Source of the DNA: Plasmodium malariae | Taxonomy: Eukaryota > Apicomplexa > Aconoidasida > Haemosporida > Plasmodiidae | Direction: 5' to 3' | Assembly: GCF_900090045.1 (NCBI RefSeq) | Contig: NC_041786.1 | Coordinates: 749,501-813,500 of the forward strand | DNA: 64,000 nt | Part shown: positions 47,173-59,957 of the stretch, piece after piece | How positions within the stretch are numbered: position 1 is the stretch's first letter | How the letters are laid out: every line of letters starts with the position of its first letter | Notes under the pieces: generated by a model | Seen by the model: only the letters and a program-made list of their open reading frames with translations | What the model was told of the DNA's origin: nothing | The model's database searches: none | Program-made: the position numbers and the translations under genes

Positions 47173-48207
47173 GCTTAGTACAGCACGAGGTAACAATATA
47201 TTACATTTCGATCTGCTTTTTTTTTTAGGCAATTTGTCAGTTCATCCTGCCTATACCCCAGTAATACTTTTTTTTTTTTTTTTTTTTTTTCTCTTTTTTT
47301 TTTTTAAAAAAAAAGTATTATATTTTTAAATGTACATTTTTCTCACCTAATACATTCTTATCAATTTCGTTTTATGCTTACCCGAAACGTTCCAACGTTT
47401 ATGCATGTACTTATGGCCACTTACATACGTATTTATATAAATGTATACAGTACGTATTCGTGAATTTTGTTTTTCCCTGCGCGTGCAGATTTTACTGCAT
47501 AGAACTGTAGCAATTTACGCGGAAGGAAAGGGGAAAAAAATAAAATAAAACATAATATTAGTAAAACATAGTATAGTATAATATAATACAATATGATAAA
47601 ATATAATAGAGTTAAACATAATAACAAATTGCCAAACGGAATATTTCCGAATTTATTTTCCGCCCAACAGACGTAAATTTCAACATAACTGCGAATCATG
47701 TTGATGAATAATATGCAAAAAAAAAAAAAAAAAAATCTGCAATTTTCATTTTGCATATTTAACGAAGTGTACTTATTAATAATATACACTATGAATCTAA
47801 CCTCTCAGTAATTTTACGCCTTCAAAATTGTCGTTCTTTTTTCCTCTTTTTCATCCATAACTGTGTTCTTTAGTTAAGTCAGATAAAATGAAAGGAAGAA
47901 ATTAGGAAAGAAAAAAGTAAATAAATGAATAATAATAAAAAAAAAAAAAAAAAAAAAAAAGGAGGTATATATAATATACAAATTTAAATAATTCAACTAT
48001 TACGAAGCACAAATCTGAATCATTCCGCTCCATCCACCAAATGCATTCTCGCATGTAAATTTTCCCATTTCGGAGCAAATTTTACTTTATTCATTTCTAC
48101 GCTTCTTTATTTCACATCTTTCAATTAAAAATACTGCCTTTTCCTTCAAATGGTAGAGACTGTATCACACCAATGTACCAATGTTTTATGGCTAAAAATA
48201 TGCGACA
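47173..48207. other. Intergenic, convergent 3' ends
   Basis: Spacer between Spartan (+) and eEF1B-gamma (-). It has poly(T) runs at 47269-47305, an AATATAATA-type cluster at 47540-47620 and poly(A) runs at 47717-47735 and 47939-47960. No gene seen. Confidence 0.6.
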
Positions 48208-50507
48208 TTATTTCCAAACTTTCCTGTCAACAAGGGGCCTACCTGCAATTGTCTCTTTGGAACACCAGTACTCCTCAACGATTTTCTTATCATCATTATT
48301 ACTTATATCCAGTTTTTTAAAAATATGATATTCAAAAGATGGATGATCTTTCATTTCAAAAGGTATTTCTGTACCCCTGAATAACCATACACCTTCAATG
48401 TCGTAATTTTTATTTTCCCCTAACACTGATATAACAGCAAACGAATATTTTGAGAAATTATTTTCTAGTCTTTGTAAAAACCCTCCTGCCATATTACATG
48501 CAACAAAGGATATTTGACATTCATCCTCTAATTTATCATATTTCATATAATATAAACAAAAACCTTTATCATCATATGCTTTCCAAAAATATGGCATAGC
48601 ATTATTAAGTAAATCTTTTTCATTACTAAATTTATATTTCCAGTCATCAAGAGAAAATGTGGAAGCAGGTAACAAATCTAAAGGATTTGTTTTTTTTTGC
48701 TTTTTTTCAGTAAGTTCATCACTTAGTAAATCACCTGCATTGTTGGTGTTATCATCATTATCACTATTATCTCCTTCCCCTTTTTTCTTTTTCTTTTTTT
48801 CATTTGTCCCTTTATCCATTCCTTTGGTACCTTTTTCTTGGGCTCCTTTTTTACCACCTTGTGGGCATGCAAACAAATATTTAAATTGTTTTTGATTAAA
48901 TATAGTATCATATAGCCTATACAAATTTGTATATTTCTTAACTAAACTTTCTTCTAATTTTCCTGATTTTATAGCAAAACTAATAATAACACAAATAAAA
49001 ATATCAGCAAGTGTTATGTTATTACCTACCATATATTGATTTAATAATAAATGATTATTAACACAGGTAAACGTATCTTTAATATGCTTTAACGATTTTT
49101 CATTCGATTTATTACTAATATAACAACATACTGGTATTTCTAATTCATATGTATTAAAATCTACCCACATATTTACTTCTGCTTCTTCAAATACTCCTTT
49201 TCCTAATAAATTTTGTTCTCTCCTCAAACTGCACAAATATTTACTTATAGCATTACTTTCAAATAAGCTCCCACTTGGTGTTACTAACACTGGTAACCTA
49301 CCCAATGGGGAATATTTCAAAAATTCTTCACTCTTATTATCTTTTCCTATTTCGAACTGAGGTATATTCAACTTTATATTACAAAAGGAAGCTACAGCTT
49401 GCACTTTCATTGATCGTATATCATTTTTTGGACCCAGTAATTTCTGCAAGGAAAAAAAAAAAAAAGAGAGGGAAAAAAGAAATCATAAGGAAACAACATG
49501 CAAGTACATGTGTATGCAAATGGGCATCACAAAAGCAAAAAGCAGAGTGTATGTGTAAAAGTGCGTGTCTGTGTGTGTCTCATCATTTTTTTAATTTATC
49601 ATAAGCATGAGTAACTCTTTCTATGTGGCACTTTATACACACTACAAAATAATGCATCTTTTTTTTTTTTTTTTTAATTTATTTTATTTTATTGTTTTTT
49701 ATTTCCCCTTTATCCTTTTTCCCTTTCCCTTTTTCTTTCAATATGATATCTTCCCTTGCGGGAAAGATACATATGCACAATTACCCAAACGCACCTCCGA
49801 ATGTGAAGCACCGTAATATGCATACAATAACGTTTGTACATATGCTTACACATGAACATGCATCAACACAGATGCACAACTTCGATGTAGCTAATAGCAT
49901 TCATTTCTTATGATAACATTCTTTTCCTGCTGTGCATATTGTATAAATATGGTAAATCATAAAAACAGCCGTTAAATTTATGCACACCCTAATTTATACA
50001 AATGCCTACAATAATACATTTACTGTGCATAGTGCACATAGATTAGGTACTGTGCTTTTGCCTTTATGCCTTTTATGAGTATCACATACTCTGCTTATAT
50101 TTTTCGTTGCTTCATTTTTTTGTTCATACGAAATGCATATCACGCGCATTATGTCATTATACGTACTACTGCATCATACATACGACTACACTATGCATGC
50201 TACTGCATTATACATACAACTACACTGTACATACGACTACACTATGCATGCTACTGCATTATACATACAACTACACTGTACATACGACTACACTATGCAT
50301 GCTACTGCATTATACATACAACTACACTGTACATACGACTACACTATGCATGCTACTGCATTATACATACAACTACACTGTACATACGACTACACTATGC
50401 ATGCTACTGCATTATACATACAACTACACTGTACATACTACTACACTACGCAAACTATATGCATAGAGATTTTCTCTTTTTGCAATTTTTATTCTTACAA
50501 AATCCAT
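48208..50507 (-). CDS. Elongation factor 1B gamma (eEF1B-gamma)
   Basis: Structural subunit of the eEF1B guanine-exchange complex, which recharges eEF1A with GTP; it also binds the complex together through its GST-like half. Exon 2 (49443-48208) follows a CCTTGCAG acceptor and starts KLLGPKNDIRSMKVQAVASF. The missing first residues are supplied by a 9-base exon at 50507-50499 (ATGGATTTT, Met-Asp-Phe) with an ideal GTAAGA donor, giving MDFKLLGPKN, the expected N-terminus; total 414 residues. GST-N spans about 4-85 (SPLGRLPVLVTP, FESNAISKYL), GST-C about 90-205 (NITLADIFICVIISF), a Lys/Asn-rich linker about 210-255, and the conserved EF1G C-terminal domain from LDLLPASTFSLDDWKYKFSN to VEEYWCSKETIAGRPLVDRK. 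The roughly 1.05-kb intron contains the 51-nt repeat. The long open frame is certain; the micro-exon is inferred. Confidence 0.92.
50164..50452. repeat. 51-nt minisatellite
   Basis: About five and a half near-identical copies of a 51-base unit containing CTATGCATGCTACTGCATTA and TACATACAACTACACTGTAC. As 51 equals 17 codons and the unit has no stop in three forward frames, it yields three overlapping artefact frames. It lies in the proposed first intron of eEF1B-gamma, close to its donor. Confidence 0.95.
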
Positions 50508-52343
50508 TTTCCTTAAATATGTTTAAACGAATAATTTTACAGTTCTCGAAAATAATACAAAAATAAAAAAAACAATTACGTAAATTTCAAATAGTCGATT
50601 GGGGGCTTCAACGCTTTAATTTTTAAGAACTATTACTACTAATTTTAAGTACATATAATTATGCATAAACATAAATTTATATTTGCGCAATTACATTTAT
50701 CTTTGATTAAATACATTTAAAAGCACTTAATTACATTAATAATTTATTAAATTCATTTATATTTGCATAAATATGCAACGAAATGATGAAATAAAATTAT
50801 GATGAAAAAAAAAAAATAAAATAAAATAAAATAAGGTGAAATCATATCATTTATTTAAAAAACAGATTAGTAAATATATCATTGCCAACTCTTCACATAC
50901 GTAAAAAAGAAAAAAATAATATAATTCTTTAAAAAACTTACACAATACTGAACAATGCGCAAAAACGAACATAAACACAGATAATTATATATGCATAATA
51001 TTTATATACATATATATATATATATATATATGAAAATTCAGGGTCTCTGGTTTAATTTATTTTTTGTGTATTGCTTTTTTTTTTTTTTTTTTTTGTTGCT
51101 TTCTCCAGTTAATATTACGATAAAAATGATCTTAAACAAAAAAGTATATATACATAATATATATATATACGTATGTATATATATTTTTTTTTAATCTAAA
51201 TTTATGTACGTGTACATATATATGCAGATAAATGTACAAACGTACGTATATAATATTTATACCTTTATAAACATCTTTATATTAGCATGATTAAAGATTG
51301 ACTGTAAACGGATGATATAAAGAAAATATTAAAATTATTCTTAAAGGAACACCTGTTTGGCAAATTAAAATTTCTAAACAAAATATAAAGTGAAAACCTT
51401 TATAAATTAAATTTACGAGAGCTATATTTTTATTAATTGGAAGAGTATTCATTCAGGCGTTAAATTAAATATAAAAAGAAAAAAAAACTGTCCATATATA
51501 TGTATATAAATACATACATACTTATGTATATTTATTACTACTCTATTGGTCTTTAAATATAGAAGGTTTTGTTTTCCCTGCTTTATTAATCTATTTATTA
51601 ACTTAATTATTTATTAATTTGTTTATTTTTTTTTTTCTTTTTATCAGGATAAAATTATTTTTTTTCCTGACATGTTCATATTTTTTCTTTATAATATAAT
51701 GTTTATAAAAGTTACGTTACACTTGTATGAAAAATTGTGTTGCTTCACTTATTCGTAACAGAGGATGGGTATATACATATATATATAAATGTATATATAT
51801 GTGTATATACTAATAAAGGCATTGTTATTATGTACGTAAAATGAAATTTCGTACATTTTTGTGCATATTTTATTATATCAATGTTTTATTTTATTTTTTT
51901 GTTTATTATGCTTTTTACAAATTTATTATAATTTTGCAGATGTGTTTTTCTCGATATAGTAAATGATTCTTAGTTTGAAAAAAAATAATATGAATTATGT
52001 GTCCTGTATTCTTTTTGTATTCTTTTCTCTTTTCATCTACATATTAAATGAAGCATATATGCTTTAATGAGTATCCTTAATACGCACACATTGCATAGTA
52101 GCATAAGGTATATAATTATATATATATATATGTATGTATATATGTTTATGGAAGGACCCATTTTTGTTGTAAAAAAATTAAAATAAAACAAATTAAAAAT
52201 ATTGATAATACCCCGACCCTTTATAAAAAAAAATTATGCACTTGTAATGAATGAATAACGGGTACGTAAGTGGTGTACTTTTGAAAAATATTCCTAATAA
52301 AGGCTTAAAATAATTGCACGTGTACATGCCATACATACAAATG

Positions 52344-52387
<44 letters not shown>

Positions 52388-53104
52388 AATTAAAAAAAAC
52401 AAAAAATTAAGCTCCTCAGTAGTTACAATTCGGAGTTAAAAAATCCCACTAGCGCGAAATAATTACCGACAACATATAAACAGCTGCAAAAAACGTTAAA
52501 AATTAATGAATGGGTAGCAAAATGCATATTCACTTAGAAAAAATTAATTCCTATTATTTTATTTATTTATTTTTTCTATTTCAATTTCATTTTGCTTTAT
52601 TTTGTTTTGTTTTTCCCCATCTGTTTGTGTAAGTGTAAATGGATTATCATAAAAACTGCATACGTGATAATACTGTTGTACGTAAGAATAACAAAAGTTT
52701 TCCATAATACTGTAAACACAAAAGAGTTTACCTTTTTTAAGTAAAAAGCAAAAAAATTCTTAGCTTATTTTTTAAAATTGAAATAAAATAAGGGGTTATA
52801 AAAACAGATACGTTGAAATTATTTCGATTTTTGCATTTAAATAAAATATTATTTTTTCTTTTAAGGCAAAATATGCAAAATAGAAAACCTGCTTTCATAA
52901 TTAAATTTTACACAAATTAATTTTTTTTAATTTCGTTTTGAGGAATATTGAGAATTGTTAATAAATTTGAGAATTATTTTGGATTGTTTTTAATCATTTT
53001 TATCCATTTTGAACTATTTTTTTCATTATTTTGACGTAGTTTCTTTATTTAGAGCTCAAAACAGATTTGCACCCTGCCGACCTGTGTTATTTTTCTCCTA
53101 AGGC

Positions 53105-53137
<33 letters not shown>

Positions 53138-53539
53138 AAATACAAGTATTTATTTATGAACATGTGCATGTGAACTCATAAAAATATAAATCACCTACAT
53201 ACATATATATGTATACATTCATAGGGTATGTTATTATACGTATATATAATATATTGAATGCGTAACAAACACCCATACGATCTTCTGCTTCAAACTAAAT
53301 TGCTTTTCAAGAGAAAAAATTAAAATTCTTCCTTCAATTATTCATTTTTTTTTTTTTCCAACCCCTCCCCCAATATATGTATATCCCATGTATATATAAA
53401 CATGCGCGGATTTCATTTTATATTAAAAAAAATAGCAAAAAAAGTATAATCATTTTTTATTACATTTTTTGTTAAAATTTTTGTATATTGTATCGTTTTT
53501 GTAAATGTACAAACAATCGCTGAATTTTAACGACATAAA

Positions 53540-53578
<39 letters not shown>

Positions 53579-53761
53579 TTAATATACATATATATGCATA
53601 TATGTTTACATTTTTTCTCGTTTGAAAAGGCATTTCTCTTATTTCGTTTTTCCCTTTAAAGAGGTCAAGCTTCGTTATCGCTTTAACACATAACTTGCAG
53701 TATATTATAATTGTTCGTTTTCCCCCATTTTTATTTTTTTTTTATTTTATTTCATATCACA
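50508..53761. other. Divergent promoter region of eEF1B-gamma and eL6
   Basis: About 3.2 kb between two divergently transcribed, highly expressed housekeeping genes. It includes (AT)n tracts near 51010-51030, 52350-52376 and 53545-53575, and a poly(A) run at 53105-53134. No gene supported. Confidence 0.6.
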
Positions 53762-54454
53762 ATGGGTAAGCCAGTTAAGGCAAAAACGAGTGTAAAAAAT
53801 GACGAGGGAGAAAAATACTATATTGTGAAAGGAAAGAAAAAAGTGTTAATTCCAGTGAATGCTAAAAAAACAATAGCTAAAAAATATTATGGGAGGAAAT
53901 TAGCATCAAAAAAAAAATATATGGTTCAAAGAAAAATAAGAAAATCAATCGAGGTAGGAAAGATTGCAATAATATTAACAGGAAAACACATGGGTAAAAG
54001 ATGTATAATAACAAAAATTTTAAAATCAGGTTTACTAGCAGTTGTTGGCCCATATGAAGTCAATGGAGTACCATTAAAAAGAGTTGATGCAAGATATATA
54101 GTTGTTACGTCAACGGACATTTTTAAATTTAAAAATATTTCAGGGTTAAAAGATGAATTTGTCAAACTAACTGAAGATATTAATGATGATTCATTTTTGA
54201 AGTCTTTGGATTTAAAAAAAAAACAAAAGAAATTACTTAAAAATAAAAATGAAGCTCTTTTTATGAATGATGTTATTGCAAAAATAAGACAATTTCGAAA
54301 AGAAGACCCCAAAGTACAAAAAATTGAAAAAATACAAAAAAGTCTTGGAGCATTATTAAAACCAGAAATTCTGAAAGATAAAGTTTTTACCGCTTATCTG
54401 CAGTCGAGGTTTACCTTGAGAAATGATATGGCTTTGCATAAAATGAGATTCTAA
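53762..54454 (+). CDS. RPL6: 60S ribosomal protein eL6
   Basis: Structural protein of the cytosolic large ribosomal subunit, 230 residues, single exon. The start MGKPVKAKTSVKN was chosen over an upstream in-frame codon 17 codons earlier because the preceding residues are Phe-rich leader translation. The eL6 core is clear: KVLIPVNAKKTIAKKYYGRK, then the KOW-like segment EVGKIAIILTGKHMGKRCII, LKSGLLAVVGPYEVNGVPLK, RVDARYIVVTSTDI, and the helical C-terminus FKNISGLKDEFVK ending LQSRFTLRNDMALHKMRF. No frameshift. A pyrimidine-rich leader before the ATG and the long poly(T)/repeat 3' flank are typical. Confidence 0.96.
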   Translation: MGKPVKAKTSVKNDEGEKYYIVKGKKKVLIPVNAKKTIAKKYYGRKLASKKKYMVQRKIRKSIEVGKIAIILTGKHMGKRCIITKILKSGLLAVVGPYEVNGVPLKRVDARYIVVTSTDIFKFKNISGLKDEFVKLTEDINDDSFLKSLDLKKKQKKLLKNKNEALFMNDVIAKIRQFRKEDPKVQKIEKIQKSLGALLKPEILKDKVFTAYLQSRFTLRNDMALHKMRF

Positions 54455-54483
54455 ATTTGTAGTCTTTTTTTTTTTTTTTTTTT

Positions 54484-54615
54484 TTTTTTTTGCCAATGCA
54501 TATATATGAAGCGTGTGTAAATACTTTCCTTTTTTTTGCCATTGCACTTATATGAAGCGTGTGTAAATACTTTCCTTTTTTTTGCCATTGCACATATATG
54601 AGGTATGTGTATACG
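54484..54615. repeat. 46-nt tandem repeat in the eL6 3' flank
   Basis: Three copies of a 46-base unit containing TATATGAAGCGTGTGTAAAT and TTTGCCATTGCA, starting about 30 bases after the eL6 stop codon. Confidence 0.9.
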
Positions 54616-54616
54616 T

Positions 54617-54648
<32 letters not shown>

Positions 54649-54850
54649 ACTCTTCTATAAACGAAGAACCCGTTGCAAAGTCGTACACATAATCGCTTGT
54701 ATTCGCGAGTTAATCCTTTACTGTCTCATTGCTTATATTTTTTTCACATATACACACATGCATACGTGTACATGGGTACATGCGTATTTTTACACTCGCG
54801 TCATATTGCACGGAAGCCCTTTTTACATAACAACAAAATGATAAGAAAAA

Positions 54851-55304
54851 TTAAGTTTTAAAAGAAATATAATATACGTAGAATAATTTCATGTGCGCAA
54901 TATTATACGCACCGGTTGATAGACATGAATAGTGTTTTATGCTTTTTTCAAATGGAGCAATTATGAGTAGCATCCTGTTTTGAACGTATAAAATGGAGAA
55001 GTTCACTTTGCAGTAGTATAAAAATTGAATTATGCGCTTATATGTATATATATATATATGTATATGTATATATATGTATATGTATATATATGTATATGCA
55101 TGTATATATATACATGTACATGTGTATAACAACACTAACCTATTGGCAACTATCAGGATTCAAGAAAATTACGTATTAAAGCGGAAATACGGTTATTTAT
55201 TATATATATGTAAAATACATTACCTTGTAAGGTATTATCCTCATGCACATAATATTCCTAACTACTTCGACGTCAAATGTAGAAGACCATTTCTTGATGT
55301 ACAT
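54851..55304 (-). CDS. Candidate two-exon small gene, 88 aa, unknown
   Basis: Exon 1 (55304-55224) reads MYIKKWSSTFDVEVVRNIMC and MRIIPYK before a GTAATG donor. Exon 2 (55036-54851) follows a TATAAG acceptor and reads RIIQFLYYCKVNFSILYVQ, then MLLIIAPFEKSIKHYSCLST, GAYNIAHMKLFYVYYISFKT and stop. Both junctions are phase 0; the 187-base intron is made of TATATG/TATACA repeat like other Plasmodium introns. The acceptor lacks a pyrimidine tract, and the + strand is also open over exon 1, so this could be chance. No family recognised; moderately hydrophobic. Confidence 0.33.
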
Positions 55305-55996
55305 CTAAAGGAGGGGTTTGCGCGCCGTCTCTTTATTACTTAGGCAAAAATAGCCGAGCTCTTGGGTGTGTGTGTGTGTGTGTGTATGTACCAGTTTCTA
55401 TGCTCGTGTGTTCGTTTTTCTTTTTTTTTTTTTTTGTATATTACCGAAATACAAAATAATAAAACTTGCTTACGAAAAATTATTCTGATAATCCCTTGGG
55501 GACATATATAAGCAATACATGTTATATTTACATTTTTGTATATAAAGCCATGTTTAGTTTTTTTTTTTTTTTTCTTTTCTTTTCTTTTTTTGTCATAATA
55601 ACTTAAAAAAAGGGGAAGCATGCCGGAATGAGGAGTATGTCAAAATGCAGTGTTAACATGTGGGGCATAAAAATGTAGATGTATATGTGTATACATATAT
55701 ATACATATAAATATATCACCGTGGAAATTCTGGAAAAATCATGATAAAACGCGTGATAAATATGGAGCAAAAAAAAAAAAAATATATAATTATTATGCAA
55801 AAAGGTATGCATGCGGGGGAAGTATAAAAGGGGGAGCGTTACTACCTCATATAAGCTGTTGATTTATGGTAATTTTCCAAACATTAAGAGGGGGAAAAAT
55901 ACACATGCACATACACATGTATATACACATGTACATACAAATACACGCGTACATATACACACATATACGTTCATGTAGTTGTGAACCCTTCTGCCG
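55305..55996. other. Intergenic spacer, no gene seen
   Basis: Holds a (TG)n tract at 55366-55386, poly(T) at 55418-55436 and 55559-55574, and CACATG/TACACA clusters at 55900-55965 next to the RPN3 stop. Confidence 0.55.
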
Positions 55997-57854
55997 TTAC
56001 AACAAATCGTTGTCATCTCCTAGATCGCCCTCCTCTGCCTGCGCCAATTCCTCCTGTTGTCTAATTTTTCTCTCCTTCGCTTCTTCATTTTCCTTCTTTT
56101 CATTTTCATCTGGGTACTGCATTGCTTTAATAGCATCAGAATATAATTGTAAACAGAAAGCTATTCTTTTATGAAAGGTTTTCATAGGATCCCCTGTTAT
56201 GTACACATCACTATTAGATTTTGATTCTACATACTGATTGTCATAGTCAATTGTGGCTTCAATCACTCCATCGTGAATTGCCTTCGCCGTTATTCCTACT
56301 ATGTCCAGGGGAGATTCCACTCCTATCTTCTTCCCAATATCGCTCTGCAAAATGTAAAAAATGGGAATGGGGTGAAGCGTACATCGCTAAAGCGTATAGC
56401 ACAAGAATATTAGAGCGATAGAATGGTGGAAGCATTTTCGGGGAACAAGCAACATTGTACTTCCACAAGCGCACATATGTATACGTAAATATAGATACAC
56501 ACAGATATACATACACGTAAATATACATATACAAAATGTAAATATATATATATATATATATGTGCGGCACATTCGTGCGTTACGCGATGACAAGGATATC
56601 GTCCTGTGCGTACCACGCAAGACACGATATACGGCCATTACATCTTTGCACTATCGTGTGTAAATATTGCCGCCACTAGCCACTCATCTCCCTTACGATT
56701 GAAATGCGAGAGTAAGACAAGTTAATTATCCGAAGGGCAGTCTTGATTACATTATGATGAATTCTCTTAATGAGGAGGTAGACCCCATCGCGCATAAAGA
56801 GCTTGTTGTAGTCATGCATAACTTTGGAAAATTTGTTTATATCGCCATTTCTAACAGCTGTAACAACGTGTTTATACGGAATTAATTTATTGCGCATAAT
56901 TTTATTACTAAATAAAGATCTATCTGGTATATCCCCCATAAGTAACTCTACTATAATTTCCATTTTTGTCGCTTCTAGTTTAAACCCTTTTGCACTTTGA
57001 TTATTTTGAGGTGCCTTTCTAATAGCTTGAGTAAGTTTACTATGTGCTTCACTATAGTCTAATTGGATTGCTAATATTTTACCAATATAATACAAGTACC
57101 TAGCATATTGTGCATTTGAAGATAAATTTTCTGGAAATGATGTTTTACTTATAAACTTGACAGCTAAATCATATAAATTATGTTTAATATAATCCCTTAA
57201 GATTAAATTTAGAACAACTGTTTGAGTCATAATATCACGATGCAAACATGCATTTCTATAAATAAATAATAATTCTTGTCTAACATAAGATAATTTACCA
57301 CCTAACTCGTGTACCCATGAATAATAAAAATAAACTTTTGCATTTATATAGTCCAATGATCTCCTATTTAATTTATTTATTCTATTAACTATTACTCTTG
57401 ATAATACCATTGCTTCTTCATAATATTTCTTGTCTAATAAATATAGTAGTATCATTATATAAAAAAATACTTCTATTTCTGGTAAAGAATATATATATGT
57501 TTTTTCATTTATATTTCCAAATTCATTTAATACATTAGGAATTTCTTTAAACTCATTTATATATTTATCTAATATAGTATATATAGGATAATTTTCTTTA
57601 AAAATTTTCTTTATTAAATTTATCATTATAGGCATCAAAATCTCACTCTCATTTTTTATACTTAATCTCATACTCTTTATATATTTTAACATCCGCAGGA
57701 TATATCTATTATCCTTAAATACTATAGCATTGTTGATGTAATTAATACTTGTTAATAGATTATTTACAAACACATTGCTCCCTTCATCCTTTTCTATTTC
57801 CTTTATCTCTACATCTTTTTCTGCGTACTCTACCTTCTTCACCTTCTCCTTCAT
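55997..57854 (-). CDS. RPN3: 26S proteasome regulatory subunit RPN3 (PSMD3)
   Basis: Lid subunit of the 26S proteasome regulatory particle. Two exons, 57854-56697 and 56344-55997, join at phase 0 (ISI|SDIG; donor GTAAGG, acceptor TTTTGCAG) for 501 residues. Residues about 1-240 form helical repeats (TPR-like). The PCI region (about 240-430) includes LSSNAQYARYLYYIGKILAI, DYSEAHSKLTQAIRKAPQN, GFKLEATKMEIIVELLMGDI, IPYKHVVTAVRNGDINKFSK, VIKTALRIINLSYSRISI and, in exon 2, AKAIHDGVIEATIDYDNQYV, the highly conserved PCI winged helix. The end ETFHKRIAFCLQL-like segment and acidic tail EEGDLGDDNDLL match the family. The start is the first ATG; the frame stays open for a few codons upstream, so an extra short 5' exon is possible. 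Confidence 0.95.
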
Positions 57855-58239
57855 CTCTTTCTTCCACTTCGGTCTAAGCTTCGGAACGAAAAGGAGAAAA
57901 AATGAACAGAAATGAATAAAAGTGTATCTATATATGTACGTATATATTATATGTATATGTGCGTATATATATATATATATGTATATGCATATGCATATGC
58001 CTCTTCCCTAATGCTACCTCTCTTATTCGCTCGTGCAAATGTGTATTATTACGCGTACGGGCTATTGCACATAATATATATATGTACTTACATCCGAACA
58101 TACATCAATACATACAAACATGTACATAACAGCTACACAGTGTGTGTTTCTCTCGTACTACCTATTATAGCAAAATAAAAGTATCAGTGAAAAAAGAATT
58201 TTCCCCCTTAAACTTTTAAGAGTGACTTACTTTAATTTT

Positions 58240-58370
58240 TAATGCTCCTAGTTATTATAATTATTTTAATGCTCCTTGTTATTATAATTATTTTAACGCT
58301 CCTAGTTATTATAATTATTTTAATTCTTCAAGTCCTTATAATTCTTCAGATCCTTCTAATTATGAAGAAT
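58240..58370. repeat. 27-nt tandem repeat, decaying
   Basis: Three clear copies of a unit containing GCTCCTAGTTATTATAATTA followed by two diverged copies with CTTCAAGTCCTTATAATT and CTTCAGATCCTTCTAATT. Confidence 0.85.
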
Positions 58371-58736
58371 TAACATTTAAAATTAAGAATATGGGTTTAT
58401 AAAAATATAATGGTACCTCTTTTTTTTTTTTTTTTTTTCTTGGTATAATCTTGCTTCGTTTTTACAAAAATTATTTGAAAGTGTACGATCGAGTCATGAC
58501 CAGGCAAACATGATAAAAACTATCTTTTTTGTTATTAAAAAAAAAAAAAAAAAAAAAAAATTAATGTATCGTAAAAAGTATAATATAGCGTGGTATAACG
58601 TAACGTATATTACTAATTACAGATTGAAGTTGCTTACTCGGAGATGTATGATGAAGCACCTACTGATTTTTTTCCTTTATTTTAGTTTATGTGCTTTTTC
58701 AAGCATAATGGGGCATGCATATCTATGCATATGAAT

Positions 58737-58833
58737 ACATACATACATACATGCATACATACATACATACATACATACATACATACATACATACATACAT
58801 ACGTACATACGTACATACATACATACGTACATG
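58737..58833. repeat. (TACA)n microsatellite
   Basis: About 24 tetranucleotide units with a few TACG interruptions toward the right end. Gives mirror Tyr/Met/Cys and His/Thr/Tyr-rich open frames on the two strands that are not genes. Confidence 0.95.
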
Positions 58834-59957
58834 CGTACATGCCTATGGCATTCCTTCTTTAGTAGTAATATGCTCTCGAAAGAAAGGAATAAAAACAAAA
58901 CTCCGTTTACTTAAACAGGCGCTATGTAATATTTTTCATGCCAAGCACACGTGAAATAAAAAAAAAAAAAAAAAAGAAATTGTGTAATAAGTAAAACATA
59001 AATTAGCGTACAAAGAAAAAAAAAAAATACATTGCTATATGGATGGGAAAACATATACAATTTTATCCATATTTTTCATACTTTAAGACTTAATAAGATT
59101 TAAAAAAAAAAATAAAAATATAAACTAGTCACTTTTTGTTAGCCTAAATATTTATTATACTTTTATTTTTTCCTTTTTCTTCTTGTAAGTAAAAAAGCAT
59201 AATCCATGGTGTTACATTCTACTACTATGTAAAGACCATTCCATTTTATTCCGTTTCATATGACACACATATAAATATTAGTAAAGTTTACAAAATGGTA
59301 AGATTTAAAAAAAAATACAGAAAAAATGAATTCGTTTCATATTTTAAAAAAAATAAAGTCTAAAAAAATTTTGCTCTCCATCATATACTCTAACATGGAG
59401 AAGCAAATTGACAAGCCAGGCTAAGATTAAATGAGGAACAAAAATTGAAAATGTAAAAAAGGGAAAAAAAAAAAAAAAAAAGATAAAAGTATAACTATGA
59501 GAAGTAAAACCAAAATGAAAAGTTAAAACAACTGAAATGGTAAGATGTATGTATTATGTATGTAGACAAGTAGGTAAGTGAATAAATGCGAATTCGAACA
59601 AAAACAAAATGAAACATTAGAAATTTTTTTTTTAAAAAAAGCAAAAGAAAAAACTGAAAAAGAGGAAAAAACAGGGAAAAAAGAAAAAGCATAAAAATAA
59701 ACAAAATAATACCGATATGAGAAAAACCATTTTAATTACAATTATCAATTTATTAATAAGTAAATGTTAAAATAATAAATAAAAAATATAACACATTTTG
59801 ATACTTAAAATTTGGAACATGTCAAATGGTGGTGCATATGCACAAACATCCATCCATCCGTACATACATAAGTACAAAAAACCCATACATAAGTACATAC
59901 ACCTATACGTATAAATATACATATGTACATACGCGCATATTGGTATATGCCCTAAAA

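Larger units (their letters stand above)
57855..59957. other. Intergenic spacer with repeats
   Basis: Between RPN3 and the end of the LMBR1-domain gene, both on the minus strand. It has a 27-nt repeat at 58240-58370, a TACA microsatellite at 58737-58833 and several poly(A) runs (58539-58560, 58958-58975, 59465-59480). No gene seen. Confidence 0.6.

Noticed and set aside
50066..50566. Long overlapping frames of 119-166 residues
   Set aside because: They translate the 51-nt repeat in three frames; no one frame is favoured.
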